A stretch of 50,436 nt of DNA from Streptomyces sp. CBMA156 (GTDB taxonomy: Bacteria > Actinomycetota > Actinomycetes > Streptomycetales > Streptomycetaceae): contig NZ_MSJQ01000439.1 in NCBI RefSeq assembly GCF_014596515.1, forward strand, positions 1 through 50,436. Reading direction: 5' to 3'. Shown here piece after piece: positions 1 through 7,903 of this stretch; positions within the stretch are counted from its first letter, which is position 1; every line of letters begins with the position of its first letter. The notes under the pieces were generated by a model that was given only the letters and a program-made list of their open reading frames with translations, was not told the DNA's origin and did no database searches. A program made the position numbers and the translations under genes.

Positions 1-118
1 CGGCCCCGGCGCCCAGCCCGGCGGCCGCCACCGCCCCGCCCGCGAGCAGTCCTCGGCGCCCCACCCCGCCCCCCGCGGTCGGTGGCTGGTTCGGCTCCTT
101 TGCGGCTTCGGCATGCAT
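1..118 (-). CDS. Partial gene (N-terminus) with twin-arginine signal peptide
   Basis: The gene runs off the left edge; only its first 39 codons are inside the window. Reading leftwards from an ATG at 118 gives an open frame with a polar start and then GRRGLLAGGAVAAAGLGAGA. That is a twin-arginine pair followed by a short, weakly hydrophobic Ala/Gly/Leu stretch, as expected of a Tat signal peptide or a Tat-like lipoprotein leader. An in-frame GTG just before the RR pair is an alternative start. The protein is probably exported in folded form, often with a bound cofactor, but the visible part does not identify the family. The gene is divergent from the lipoprotein gene starting at 150, which leaves only about 31 bases between them. 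Confidence 0.6.
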   Translation of the reverse strand, partial: MHAEAAKEPNQPPTAGGGVGRRGLLAGGAVAAAGLGAGA

Positions 119-149
119 GGAGCACATTGGAGACGATAGAACACGCCGT

Positions 150-1520
150 ATGCAACTTTTGACCACACGTCACTTTCGTTCCGCCACGACGCCGTCACGC
201 GGGACCCCGGCCGTCAAGCGCCCGCCCGTCCTGCCCGTCCTGCTCGCCGCCGCCGTCCTCGCCCTCTCCGGCTGTTCCTCCGGCGGCTCGTCCTCCTCCG
301 ACGCCAGGCACCCGGGCGGCACGGTCGTCCGGGTCCCGCAGAACTTCCCGACCATCCAGCAGGCCGTGGACGTCGCCCACGAGGGCGACACCGTCCTGGT
401 CGACCCAGGCACGTACCGGGAGAGCGTGCGCCTCACCAAGCCCCGGGTCGTGCTGCGCGGCACCGACCGCAACACCGTCGTCCTGGACGGCGGCCTGAAG
501 CTGGTCAACGGCATCACGGCCTCCGGCCCCGGCTCGGTGGTGGAGAACCTCACCGTCCACGGCTACCTCGCCAACGGCGTGCTGTTCACCGGCGTCACCG
601 ACGAGAAGCTCCAGCAGCACGGCGCGGGCGGCTCCGCCTACGACCCGCTGGACACCGTCCGCTTCCCGCCCCTCCAGGGCTTCCGCGCGGGCAACGTCAC
701 CGCGTACAACAACGGCCTGTACGGCATCTACGCCTTCGACGCCCGCGGCGGCGTCATCGAGGACTCGTACGCCTCCGGGGGCGCCGACTCCGGCATCTAC
801 GTCGGCCAGTGCAAGCCCTGCGACACCCTGGTGCGGAACAACACCGTCGAGCGCAACGCCGTCGGCGTCGAGATCACCAACGCCTCCGACAACCTCACCG
901 TGGTCGGCAACCGGATCACCGGCAACCGGGTCGGCGTCACCGTCAACTCCAACGACCTCGAAGCCCTCGCCCCGCAGCACGGCGCGGTGATCGCGGGCAA
1001 CGTCGTCACCGACAACAACGCCGCCGACACCCCCCAGCAGGCCGACGGCGCCTGGGGCATCGGCATCGGGATCGGCGGCGGCACCGCCAACCAGGTGCAG
1101 CGCAACCTGGTCCAGGGCAACCGCGCGGCCGGCGTCGCCGTCACCGACCCGCCCGGCCACCCGGCGAGCGGCAACCGGATCGAGGGCAACCGGGTCACCG
1201 GCAACGGCACCGACCTGGTGCTGGCCTCCGTCGACCCGGGCAACTGCTTCACCGGCAACCAGCCGGCCGTCCAGAGCCCGGACGGCCTGGAGACGCTGGC
1301 GGGCTGCGCCGTCCAGGGCCGGACCGCCCCGCCGTTCGGCCGCACCAGCCCCGTCCAGTCGCCACCCGGCGTCCCGTTCAGCCAGGTCCCGGCCCCGCCC
1401 GCCCAGCCGTCGCTGCCTGATCCGAGCGCGCCGGGCCGGCCGGCCACCGACCTCCCCGGTCCGGTCGACGCCGGCGCCTACCCGCTGCCGGAGTCCGCGG
1501 ACGCCCTGCCGAAGCACTGA
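150..1520 (+). CDS. Secreted parallel beta-helix (NosD/pectin-lyase-like) lipoprotein
   Basis: Predicted 456-residue surface lipoprotein. The leader has a hydrophobic core (PVLPVLLAAAVLALSGC) ending in a lipobox with Cys at about residue 42, then a Ser/Gly linker. Residues ~60-110 (FPTIQQAVDVAHEGDTVLV) match the entry segment of right-handed beta-helix proteins. Repeated Asn-rich turns follow to ~370 (for example NNGLYGIYAFD, NRITGNRVGVTV), as in PbH1/NosD-type repeats. The last ~70 residues are Pro-rich and probably span the cell wall. An upstream in-frame ATG at 117 would overlap the divergent edge gene, so I prefer 150; neither has a well-placed ribosome-binding site. The family binds or cleaves polysaccharide. 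No catalytic residues could be assigned, so the substrate is unknown. Confidence 0.85.
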   Translation: MQLLTTRHFRSATTPSRGTPAVKRPPVLPVLLAAAVLALSGCSSGGSSSSDARHPGGTVVRVPQNFPTIQQAVDVAHEGDTVLVDPGTYRESVRLTKPRVVLRGTDRNTVVLDGGLKLVNGITASGPGSVVENLTVHGYLANGVLFTGVTDEKLQQHGAGGSAYDPLDTVRFPPLQGFRAGNVTAYNNGLYGIYAFDARGGVIEDSYASGGADSGIYVGQCKPCDTLVRNNTVERNAVGVEITNASDNLTVVGNRITGNRVGVTVNSNDLEALAPQHGAVIAGNVVTDNNAADTPQQADGAWGIGIGIGGGTANQVQRNLVQGNRAAGVAVTDPPGHPASGNRIEGNRVTGNGTDLVLASVDPGNCFTGNQPAVQSPDGLETLAGCAVQGRTAPPFGRTSPVQSPPGVPFSQVPAPPAQPSLPDPSAPGRPATDLPGPVDAGAYPLPESADALPKH

Positions 1521-1530
1521 CGGGCACTGA

Positions 1531-1549
1531 CGGGCACCGCCGGTGCCCG
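1531..1549 (+). terminator. Short GC hairpin after the beta-helix lipoprotein gene
   Basis: CGGGCACC at 1531-1538 pairs with GGTGCCCG at 1542-1549 across a 3-base loop, 10 bases after the stop codon. There is no U-tract, which is usual for actinomycete terminators. A partial copy of the left arm precedes it (GACGGGCAC, twice). Confidence 0.5.
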
Positions 1550-1564
1550 GCCGGGCCGGTTGGA

Positions 1565-1588
1565 CCGCCCATCCGCCCATCCGCCCAT
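1565..1588. repeat. Tandem octamer repeat CCGCCCAT x3
   Basis: Three perfect head-to-tail copies of CCGCCCAT lie between the lipoprotein gene and the permease pseudogene. Two other intergenic spaces in this window hold comparable heptamer tracts, near 18661 and 37462. Confidence 0.85.
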
Positions 1589-1667
1589 CCGGCAACCCGG
1601 CCGTGCGGCATGATCGGTGCGACCGTCGGACGATCCGGTCATCCGCCACGGGGAGGGGCCGCATCCG

Positions 1668-2564
1668 ATGTCCGAGGCCTGGACCACCGACCTCGTCCTG
1701 GGCTGCGCCGTCCTGCTCGGCGCCTCCGTCCAGCGACTCGCCGGCATCGGCTTCGCCCGGGTCGCCGCGCCCGTCCTGGTCCTGCTGCTCGGCCCCGGCG
1801 ACGGCGTCACGCTGTCGAACCTCGCCGCCGGCGCCATCAGCGCCGCCGGGCTGCTGGGCAGTTGGCGGCAGGTCCGGCTGACGGCGATGCTGCCGCTGGT
1901 CCTCGCCGCGGCCTGCACGGTGCCGGCCGGAGCCTGGGTCGCGGCACGGGTGCCGGCCCCCGCCCTGCTCACCGGCATCGGCGTCCTGGTCACCCTGGCC
2001 TCGGCGCTGGTGCTGCGCGGGGTGCGGGCGGCCGCACTGCGCGGGGTGGGCGGGGCCCAAGGGCCTCTCTTATGGATCAGGTCGGATCAGCGCGCGGCGT
2101 TGGAGTGCGTGCATCGCAAGGCGGAGGAGGGCGTCCATGCGGAGCATAGGCAACCGACGACAACGCAGCGAGGTGCGTGCTCCGGCGTCGCGCGCCCGGC
2201 ATGATCCATAAGAGAGGCCCTGATCGCGGGCGCCACCAGCGGGTTCATGAACGCGGCCGCCGGGGTGGGCGGCCCGGCCGTCTCCCTGTACGCCGTCAAC
2301 ACCGGCTGGACGGCCCGGGAGTTCCTGCCCAACGCCCAGTTCTACGGCGTACTGGTGAACGCCTTCTCGCTGGCCGCCAAGGACCTCCCCGCGCTGTCCG
2401 GGACGGCCTGGTGGCTGGTGGCCGCCGCACTCGCGGGCGGCGCGGCGGCCGGCCGGCTGCTCGCCGCGCGAGTACCCGAGGCCCGCGCCCGGCAGGTGGT
2501 GCTGGGCCTGGCGCTCGCGGGCGGGCTGACCACCCTCGCCAAGGGCTTCTCGGGGCTCGGCTGA
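1668..2564 (+). pseudogene. TauE/SafE-family permease gene interrupted by a small insertion
   Basis: The ATG at 1668 follows a GGGGAGGGG ribosome-binding site. The left part (1668-2057) encodes four or five hydrophobic helices with TauE/SafE character, such as QRLAGIGFARVAAPVLVLLL. The right part (2220-2564) continues in the same frame with the second half of the family, including GFMNAAAGVGGPAVSLYAVN. Between them lies a ~160-bp element with inverted terminal repeats. Removing 162 bases (2058-2219) would restore a continuous 244-codon gene, a normal length for the family. The element brings in an in-frame TGA at 2202-2204, so the protein is truncated at about residue 178. A protein from the ATG at 2247 would hold only the C-terminal half. 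The family exports or imports sulfite, sulfoacetate and similar anions; this copy is probably inactive. Confidence 0.85.
2061..2220. mobile_element. MITE-like element, ~160 bp, perfect 19-bp terminal inverted repeats
   Basis: The left end GGGCCTCTCTTATGGATCA (2061-2079) is the exact reverse complement of the right end (2202-2220). Inside, positions 2090 onward (GCGCGCGGCGTTGGAGTGCG) are an imperfect inverted match to the segment just inside the right end, so the whole element is a long imperfect palindrome able to fold as a hairpin. It holds no transposase gene, so any movement would need one supplied in trans. No convincing target-site duplication can be called, because the inferred target (GGGGCCCTGATC) resembles the element's own ends. 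It sits inside a TauE/SafE gene and adds a net 162 bases there. No second copy was noticed in the window. Confidence 0.8.
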
Positions 2565-2697
2565 CCGGCCCGGCGCACGGCCGCCGGCATCCGCCGCCGC
2601 CGGCCCGTCCGTCCGGAAACCCGCCCGAACCGAGCGAAACCCCACCCGACACTCCGGACGGCACCGGACGAGCCCGACACCCGTGCCGACACGGGCA

Positions 2698-2735
2698 GTT
2701 CGGGACACCACCGACAGTTCGGAATCCGCCCGAAC
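2698..2735. promoter_or_regulatory. Repeated GTTCGG half-sites upstream of the MFS exporter gene
   Basis: GTTCGG occurs at 2698-2703 and 2717-2722, and the inverted CCGAAC at 2730-2735. The last two form a dyad with a 7-base spacer, ~30 bases before the start of the MFS gene. This is a plausible repressor operator. CATACT at 2755-2760, six bases before the GTG, could be a -10 box for a leaderless transcript. Upstream to 2565 I see only low-complexity GC-rich sequence. Confidence 0.4.
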
Positions 2736-2765
2736 AGTACTCCGCGGACATGACATACTGCGTCG

Positions 2766-4067
2766 GTGACCTCAGCTGACCTGGCCGCAAAACCGTCCAA
2801 AAGCCGCCCTCAACTGGGTCGGAAGTTCCACCTGTTGTGGTCCGCGTCAGCGATCTCCTCGGTCGGCGACGGCATGCGCGACTCGGCCCTGCCGCTGCTG
2901 GCCGTCGCCGTCTCCGACTCCCCCAGCGCGGTCTCCGTGGTCTCCGTCGCGGCGTCCCTGCCCTTCCTGGTGATGTCGCTGTACGGCGGGGTGCTGGCCG
3001 ACCGGGCCGACCGGCGGCGGCTGATGTGGACGATCGACGCCCTGCGCGCGGTCGTCGTCCTCGCCTTCGCCGGCTGGGTCTTCCTCGCCGACCCGCCACT
3101 GGTCGCGCTCGCCGCGCTGGCCTTCGTGCTCGGCTGCGGCGAGACGGTCTTCTCCAACGCCGCCACCTCGGCCGTCCCCGAACTGGTCCGCCCCGACCAG
3201 CTCGACGCCGCCAACGGCCGGTTGCAGGCCAACATGCTGGTCGGCGGGAACCTGATCGGCCCGCTGCTCGGCTCGGCGCTGTTCGCCGTCGCCGTCGCCT
3301 CTCCCTTCGCGGTGGACGGCCTCTCCTTCGCGCTCGCCGCCGTCCTGGTCGCCGCCACCGGCCGCTCCACCACCCCGCGCACCCGAACGGACCGCTCGGT
3401 GCTCACCGAGATCCGCGAGGGCGTCAACTGGCTGGCCCGCCACCGCGAGGTGCGGATGCTCGCCGTGCTCTCCACCCTCGGCGCGCTGACCTGCTTCATG
3501 GGCACCACGATGATGGTCCTGATGGTCACCAAGGTCATCCACGCCCCCGCCGCCTCCTACGGCATCGTCCTCGCGGCCGGCGCGATCGGCGGCACCGCCG
3601 CCAGCACCCTGGCGGGCCGGCTCAGCCGCCTGCTCGGCCGGGGCACCCGGATCGCCGTCGCCTTCCTGCTGATGGGCGTCTCGCTGATCCTGATGGGCCT
3701 GAGCACCTCGGTGGCCGAGGTGGCCGCGCTGTACGGCGTGATCGGCTTCGGCATCGTCACCTGGAACATCCAGGCGATCTCGCTGCGCCAGCAGGCCGTG
3801 CCGAAGGAACTGCTCGGCCGGGTCAACAGCTGCTACATGCTGCTGACCCGCCTCGGCATCATGGCCGGCGCCGCCCTCAGCGGCTGGATCGCCTCCACCG
3901 TCAGCATCCGCACCCCGCTCTTCGTCGGCGGCGGCCTGCTGCTGGTCCTGCTGGTCGCGGTGCTGTTCCTGCTCCCGCGGATGACCGCGATGGAGGCCGC
4001 CCCGGCCGCCGCGGCCGCCGCGTCGGAGGCCGACTCCGCCGAGGCAGGCTCCGCCGAGGGCCGGTAG
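2766..4067 (+). CDS. MFS transporter, EntS/MFS_3-type exporter, 12 TM helices
   Basis: 433-residue integral membrane protein with about twelve hydrophobic helices. It opens with the family-typical LLWSASAISSVGDGM and has the A-type loop GGVLADRADRRRLMW between helices 2 and 3. GETVFSNAATSAVPELV and LRQQAVPKELLGRVNS are also typical of this exporter group (EntS and macrolide/tetracycline-type pumps driven by the proton gradient). The C-terminal tail after ~400 is Ala-rich and probably disordered. The GTG start lacks a Shine-Dalgarno, and a possible -10 sits 6 bases upstream, which suggests a leaderless mRNA. It is a single gene with repeated GTTCGG sites upstream. The substrate cannot be told from sequence. 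Confidence 0.9.
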   Translation: MTSADLAAKPSKSRPQLGRKFHLLWSASAISSVGDGMRDSALPLLAVAVSDSPSAVSVVSVAASLPFLVMSLYGGVLADRADRRRLMWTIDALRAVVVLAFAGWVFLADPPLVALAALAFVLGCGETVFSNAATSAVPELVRPDQLDAANGRLQANMLVGGNLIGPLLGSALFAVAVASPFAVDGLSFALAAVLVAATGRSTTPRTRTDRSVLTEIREGVNWLARHREVRMLAVLSTLGALTCFMGTTMMVLMVTKVIHAPAASYGIVLAAGAIGGTAASTLAGRLSRLLGRGTRIAVAFLLMGVSLILMGLSTSVAEVAALYGVIGFGIVTWNIQAISLRQQAVPKELLGRVNSCYMLLTRLGIMAGAALSGWIASTVSIRTPLFVGGGLLLVLLVAVLFLLPRMTAMEAAPAAAAAASEADSAEAGSAEGR

Positions 4068-4207
4068 CCCCCGCCGCTCCGGTACGGCGGCCCCCTCGGG
4101 CGGGCCGAACGGCCGTGCACCGGACGCCGGTTGACCTCCGACCGCGCCCCAACCGTGCCCCGACCCCCACTCCGGCGGCACGCCGTTCCGACTCCGGCCG
4201 CAGCTGG

Positions 4208-4242
4208 CGGGAACGGGTATCGCGATATATCGTGAGTTCCCG
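4208..4242. promoter_or_regulatory. Candidate operator with CGATATATCG core before the DUF1707 gene
   Basis: CGATATATCG at 4223-4232 is a perfect palindrome, embedded in TATCGCGATATATCGTGA (4218-4235). It is conspicuous as an AT-rich island in GC-rich sequence. Outer arms CGGGAAC (4208-4214) and GTTCCCG (4236-4242) are inverted around it, though slightly off-centre. ATAT-centred dyads of this kind are typical of PadR-type regulator sites, but no PadR gene is in the window. The stretch from 4068 to the gene start at 4314 otherwise holds no gene. Confidence 0.5.
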
Positions 4243-4313
4243 TCCGCGCCGCCGGCCCCGTCGTGCGACGCCCCTTCGCCGAGCCCGGGACGGAAAGCAT
4301 GCAGGGAGAGATC

Positions 4314-4949
4314 GTGTCCGCCGGAAAGCACTCCGACCCCGGCAGGCAGCCCGGACTGCGGGCCTCCCACGCCGACCGGGACCGGGTGGCCGAGCAGCTG
4401 CGCGTCGCGGCGGGGGACGGCCGGCTGACCGCCGAGGAACTGGACGAACGCCTGGAGGCGGCCCTGTCGGCGCGGACGCTCGGCGAGCTGTCCGGACTCA
4501 CCACCGACCTGCCGCCGATGACGGTCTCCGCCGAGGGTGTCGTGGCGGAGGTCAGGGACGTCGTCCGGATCGACCAGAAGTGGAGCCGGGTCAAGCGGAC
4601 CGGGCGCTGGGTGGTGCCACGCCGCCTGGAGATCGTCACGGAGTGGTCCGCGGTGACGCTCGACTTCACGGAGGCCGTGATCACCGAGAGCACCCTGCGG
4701 ATCGACCTGGACATGCAGGGCAAGACCCTGACGCTGATCACCAGGCCGGGCATCGTGGTCGACGCCGACGACCTGCGGCTGGAGTTCAGCAAGGTCAGGA
4801 ACCAGGCCGCGGACTCCGGCACGCCGGTCGTGCTCCGCGTGGAGCTGGTCGGCAGCAAGAGCCACGGCCGCGTGGTCGTGCGGCGGCCGCGGACGAGGGA
4901 CGGCCGGTGGCGGACGGGGAGACGCGCAGCCCTGCCCGCCCGCGACTGA
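4314..4949 (+). CDS. DUF1707 domain protein
   Basis: About 211 residues. Residues ~14-63 carry the DUF1707 signature (LRASHADRDRVAEQL, DGRLTAEELDERL, ARTLGEL), a small actinobacterial domain usually found at the N-terminus of membrane or regulatory proteins. The rest is soluble and beta-rich (WVVPRRLEIVTEWSAVTLDF, LRIDLDMQGKTLTLITRPG), resembling DUF2154/adhesin-like domains, with a basic Arg-rich tail. I chose GTG 4314 because GGGAGAG lies just before it; an ATG at 4299 is in frame but has no such site. The upstream CGATATATCG dyad suggests repressor control. The function of the family is unknown; a role in envelope stress sensing would be inference. Confidence 0.8.
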   Translation: MSAGKHSDPGRQPGLRASHADRDRVAEQLRVAAGDGRLTAEELDERLEAALSARTLGELSGLTTDLPPMTVSAEGVVAEVRDVVRIDQKWSRVKRTGRWVVPRRLEIVTEWSAVTLDFTEAVITESTLRIDLDMQGKTLTLITRPGIVVDADDLRLEFSKVRNQAADSGTPVVLRVELVGSKSHGRVVVRRPRTRDGRWRTGRRAALPARD

Positions 4950-5072
4950 ACCGCCCGGCGACCGACCCGCCCCGGGGCCGGGTACACCCCACCCCTCAAA
5001 CTGACCATGGACAGCTCAAGCCACCGTCGGTAGCATCCTCCTGACGGACCGACAGATCCGGGCCCGCCGCCT

Positions 5073-5101
5073 CCGGTGCGGCCCCTGGCGGCCCGCACCG
5101 G
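5073..5101. terminator. Hairpin, 9-bp stem, in the convergent gap
   Basis: CCGGTGCGG (5073-5081) pairs with CCGCACCGG (5093-5101) over an 11-base loop. It is the first of two stem-loops between the convergent DUF1707 and oxidoreductase genes. Confidence 0.5.
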
Positions 5102-5136
5102 GTGCCGCGGCGATGCCGCGCCCCCGCCCCCGAGCC

Positions 5137-5171
5137 GGGCGCCGGATCGCTCCCCCGTCGATCCGGCGCCC
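5137..5171. terminator. Strong bidirectional terminator, 13-bp stem
   Basis: GGGCGCCGGATCG (5137-5149) is a perfect inverted match to 5159-5171, with a 9-base loop, and is followed by CTTTCG. It lies between the stop of the DUF1707 gene and the stop of the Gfo/Idh/MocA gene on the other strand, so it could end transcripts from both sides. Confidence 0.75.
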
Positions 5172-5211
5172 TTTCGCGTTCCCTCCCCCGGCGCCCCCGC
5201 CGGCCGAACGG

Positions 5212-6165
5212 CTACCGCGCTCCGGGCACCGAGTGGTGGATCGCGGTGATCGTCGCGGCGGCGTCGAAGCCGAGCACCGGGTCGGGCCGGCCGGCGAGGA
5301 GACCGGCGTAGAGCGGGCGGTAGTGGGCGACCTTCCGCCCGGTCCGGCCGTCGGTGCCGAAGGTCGCCAGCAACTCCCCCTCCCGGGCGGCGAATCCGGT
5401 CATGGCCGTGTGGTCGATCCAGATCTCCACCCCGGACCGGCCGAGCACCAGGCTGCTCTCCTTGCTGCTGGATCCCGTCAGCCAGCTGCTGCGCAGCCGG
5501 GCCGTGCCCGCCTCGCCCCGGGAGCGGAACCCCACGGTGCACCACGCGCTCGCGCCGCCGTCCGTCTGGCTGAGGCCGGTGAGCTCGGTGAGCTCGACGA
5601 AGCGGGTGAGCATGCTCAGCTGGTTCACCCCCGAGTCCGTCCAGCTGGAGACGTACGAGGCGAAGGCCGCCTCGCTGCGCAGCACGTAGGGGTCGTAGAA
5701 GGCCGAGGTGATGGCCGTGACCGGCCCCCAGTCCGGGTTCGCGGCGATCAGCTCCGCCGCCCAGTCGACCTCCGGCGAGAACGCGAAGTGGTGGGCGGTG
5801 AACACCCTGCCCCGCACGTCGGCCCTGCCGTCCAGCGCGCGCAGCGCACCGAGGGCGGCGCGATCGTGCACCAGCGGCTTCTCCACCAGCACCCGGGCCG
5901 TGGAGCGGAGCAGGGCCAGCTCCGTCAGCTCGGCGTGCGTCTCGGTCGGTGTCGCGAGGACCAGCAGGTCCGGCTGGTGCTCGTCGAGCGCCGTGGCGAG
6001 GTGGCCGTAGTGGTGCGGCGCCGAGCCCCGGAACGCGACGGGCGTCACGGAACGCGGATCGACCGTGAACTCCAGCTCCACGTCAGGCCGTTCGGCGAGG
6101 ACGGCGAGGTGGGTCCCGGCGATGACGCCGACCCCGACCAGGCCCACGCGTACCCGTTCGGTCAT
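5212..6165 (-). CDS. Gfo/Idh/MocA-family NAD(P)-dependent oxidoreductase
   Basis: 317 residues. The N-terminal Rossmann fold has VRVGLVGVGVIAGTHL (nucleotide-binding loop). TPTETHAELTELAL and LVEKPLV follow, the latter being the family EKP motif whose Lys takes part in catalysis. The C-terminal half is the substrate-binding alpha/beta domain. Members oxidise or reduce sugars and cyclitols. The ATG at 6165 has a GAGGG site upstream on this strand, and overlaps the stop codon of the MFS gene by 4 bases (ATGA), so the two genes are translationally coupled. Pairing with a transporter suggests uptake or export and conversion of the same compound, but the substrate is unknown. Confidence 0.9.
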   Translation of the reverse strand: MTERVRVGLVGVGVIAGTHLAVLAERPDVELEFTVDPRSVTPVAFRGSAPHHYGHLATALDEHQPDLLVLATPTETHAELTELALLRSTARVLVEKPLVHDRAALGALRALDGRADVRGRVFTAHHFAFSPEVDWAAELIAANPDWGPVTAITSAFYDPYVLRSEAAFASYVSSWTDSGVNQLSMLTRFVELTELTGLSQTDGGASAWCTVGFRSRGEAGTARLRSSWLTGSSSKESSLVLGRSGVEIWIDHTAMTGFAAREGELLATFGTDGRTGRKVAHYRPLYAGLLAGRPDPVLGFDAAATITAIHHSVPGAR

Positions 6166-7658
6166 GAGTCCCTCTTCCCCTCGTCCGCTCCGGCCCCGCA
6201 CCCCGGGGCTCCGGCGCCTCGTCGTCGCGCCGCCACCTCGGCACACCGGCCCAACGATACGGCCGGGCCGTCGACCGATTCGCCCCGCGGGCCGTGCTCC
6301 ACCGCCTCGCGGGCCGTGCCGAGGACGAGGCTGCCGGTCTCGGCCGGGAGGCCGGCGTCCGCGAGGTGTTCGGGCAGGGCGTCGAGGGCTCGGGTGGTGA
6401 GGAGGGCGCCGAGGACGGCGGGGCCGAGGGCGCCGCCGACCTGGCGGAAGGCGTTGTTCCCGGCCGCCGCCATGCCGGCCAGGTGGTGGGGGACGGAGGA
6501 GACGGCGGAGGCCGTCATGGGGGCGAAGACGGCGCCGAGGCCGAGGCCGAGCAGGACGAGTCGCCAGGCGAGGGAGCCGTACGAGGTGTGGGCGTCGAGG
6601 CTGGTCAGCGTGAGCAGCGCGGTCGCCGTCAGGACCAGGCCGGTGGTGATCAGGACGCGGGCGGAGACCCGGTGCATCAGCCGTCCGACGGGTATGCCGA
6701 CCAGGAGGGAGGTCCCGGACACCAGGACCATCCGCAGCCCGGCTTCGAGCGTGGTCAGGTGCTGGACCAGGCCGAAGTACAGGCTCAGCACGAAGAAGAA
6801 GCCGATCAGCCCGAGGAAGCTGATCATGGCGACCAGGGCGGTGGCGGTGAAGGCCGGGCTGCGGAACAGGGCCAGGTCGAGCATCGGGCTGGTGCTGCGG
6901 CGCTCGACGAGGACGAACGCGACCGCACCGAGCGCGCCGAGCACCAGGGCCGCCACCACGGCGGGCTCGCCGAAGCCGTCGGCGCCGCCCTCGATGACGC
7001 CGTACACGACGGCGGTGACCGCGACGGCCGCGGTGATCTGCCCGGGCCAGTCGAGCCGGCGGCCGTGCGGCGCGCGCGAGTCGGGCAGCAGGAACGCCGC
7101 GACGACCAGCACGGTCAACGACACCGGGATGGGCAGCAGGTAGATCCAGCGCCAGGCGACGTGGTCGAGCAGCACGCCGGCGATCAGCGGGCCGACGGCG
7201 AGCGAGGCCAGCAGGGACGTCGCCCACAGCCCGATGAACCTGCCCCGCTCCCGGTGGTCCGGCACCGCGTGGCTGATCAGGGCGAGCGTGGTGGGCAGCA
7301 GCGCCGCCGCCCCCAGGCCGGAGAGCGCCTGCCCGGCCCACACCACCTGCACCGAGTCCGCGGTCAGCGCGATCGCCGCGCCGAGCGCGCAGAAGGCCAT
7401 GCCGGCCTGGAAGACCCGCTTGCGGCCGTGGACGTCGCCCCACACGCCGGTGGTCAGGATGAGCGCGGCCATCGGCAGGACGAACGCGTCCGGCACCCAG
7501 GACAGTTGGGCCGTCGTGGCGCCCAGGGCCCGCTGGATCGCCGGCAGGCTCACCGACACGGTGGTCACGGGAAGGTAGGCGACGAAGACGCCCAGGCAGG
7601 CCAGGACGAGCGTGACGGCCCGTCCGGCCCTGGGGTCCTGCACCGTTGCGGAGTTCAC
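6162..7658 (-). CDS. MFS transporter, DHA2 (14-TM) drug-efflux type, unusual C-terminus
   Basis: 498 residues. Helix 1 (TLVLACLGVFVAYL), motif A-like GVWGDVHGRKRVFQAGM, motif C-like GLGAAALLPTTLALI and LFRSPAF between helices are all typical of DHA2 exporters driven by the proton gradient. The family normally ends with one more helix after the external loop. Here the sequence passes from VLGTAREAVEHG into a charged, Gly/Arg-rich tail with no hydrophobic segment, and ends by overlapping the next start codon. The last helix thus appears to be lost. The GTG start at 7658 has AAGGAACG about 9 bases upstream. The gene is divergent from the Lrp-type regulator at 7904, with a 245-base shared promoter region, so that protein is the likely regulator. 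Confidence 0.88.
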   Translation of the reverse strand: MNSATVQDPRAGRAVTLVLACLGVFVAYLPVTTVSVSLPAIQRALGATTAQLSWVPDAFVLPMAALILTTGVWGDVHGRKRVFQAGMAFCALGAAIALTADSVQVVWAGQALSGLGAAALLPTTLALISHAVPDHRERGRFIGLWATSLLASLAVGPLIAGVLLDHVAWRWIYLLPIPVSLTVLVVAAFLLPDSRAPHGRRLDWPGQITAAVAVTAVVYGVIEGGADGFGEPAVVAALVLGALGAVAFVLVERRSTSPMLDLALFRSPAFTATALVAMISFLGLIGFFFVLSLYFGLVQHLTTLEAGLRMVLVSGTSLLVGIPVGRLMHRVSARVLITTGLVLTATALLTLTSLDAHTSYGSLAWRLVLLGLGLGAVFAPMTASAVSSVPHHLAGMAAAGNNAFRQVGGALGPAVLGALLTTRALDALPEHLADAGLPAETGSLVLGTAREAVEHGPRGESVDGPAVSLGRCAEVAARRRGAGAPGCGAGADEGKRDS

Positions 7659-7903
7659 GAGGACGTTCCTTCGGCTGCGGAGGGTGCCGCGCGGGCACCC
7701 CTGTGCTGGATGAGCGCCGCCGTCCGGCGCGCGCCCTGCTCCGGGAGCGGGCACACCGGCGGAGCCGCCGCTGTCCGCGCCGTCCACCGATCACCCGCGG
7801 AGCCGCCGACCAGCTTCGCCCCGGGGCCGCCGGACCTCCCAGGCGATCCGGCCCGGCGTTGCCAAGCCTCCATCCGGCCGGTTCGCCATGGCAGGATTCC
7901 TCC

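Noticed and set aside
195..2060. Long minus-strand open frame opposite the beta-helix lipoprotein and permease genes
   Set aside because: Gly/Arg/Gln-rich composition typical of a shadow frame in GC-rich DNA; the plus-strand genes have recognisable domains and signals.
2837..5044. Long plus-strand frame across the MFS and DUF1707 genes
   Set aside because: Arg/Pro-rich shadow in another frame of two well-supported genes.
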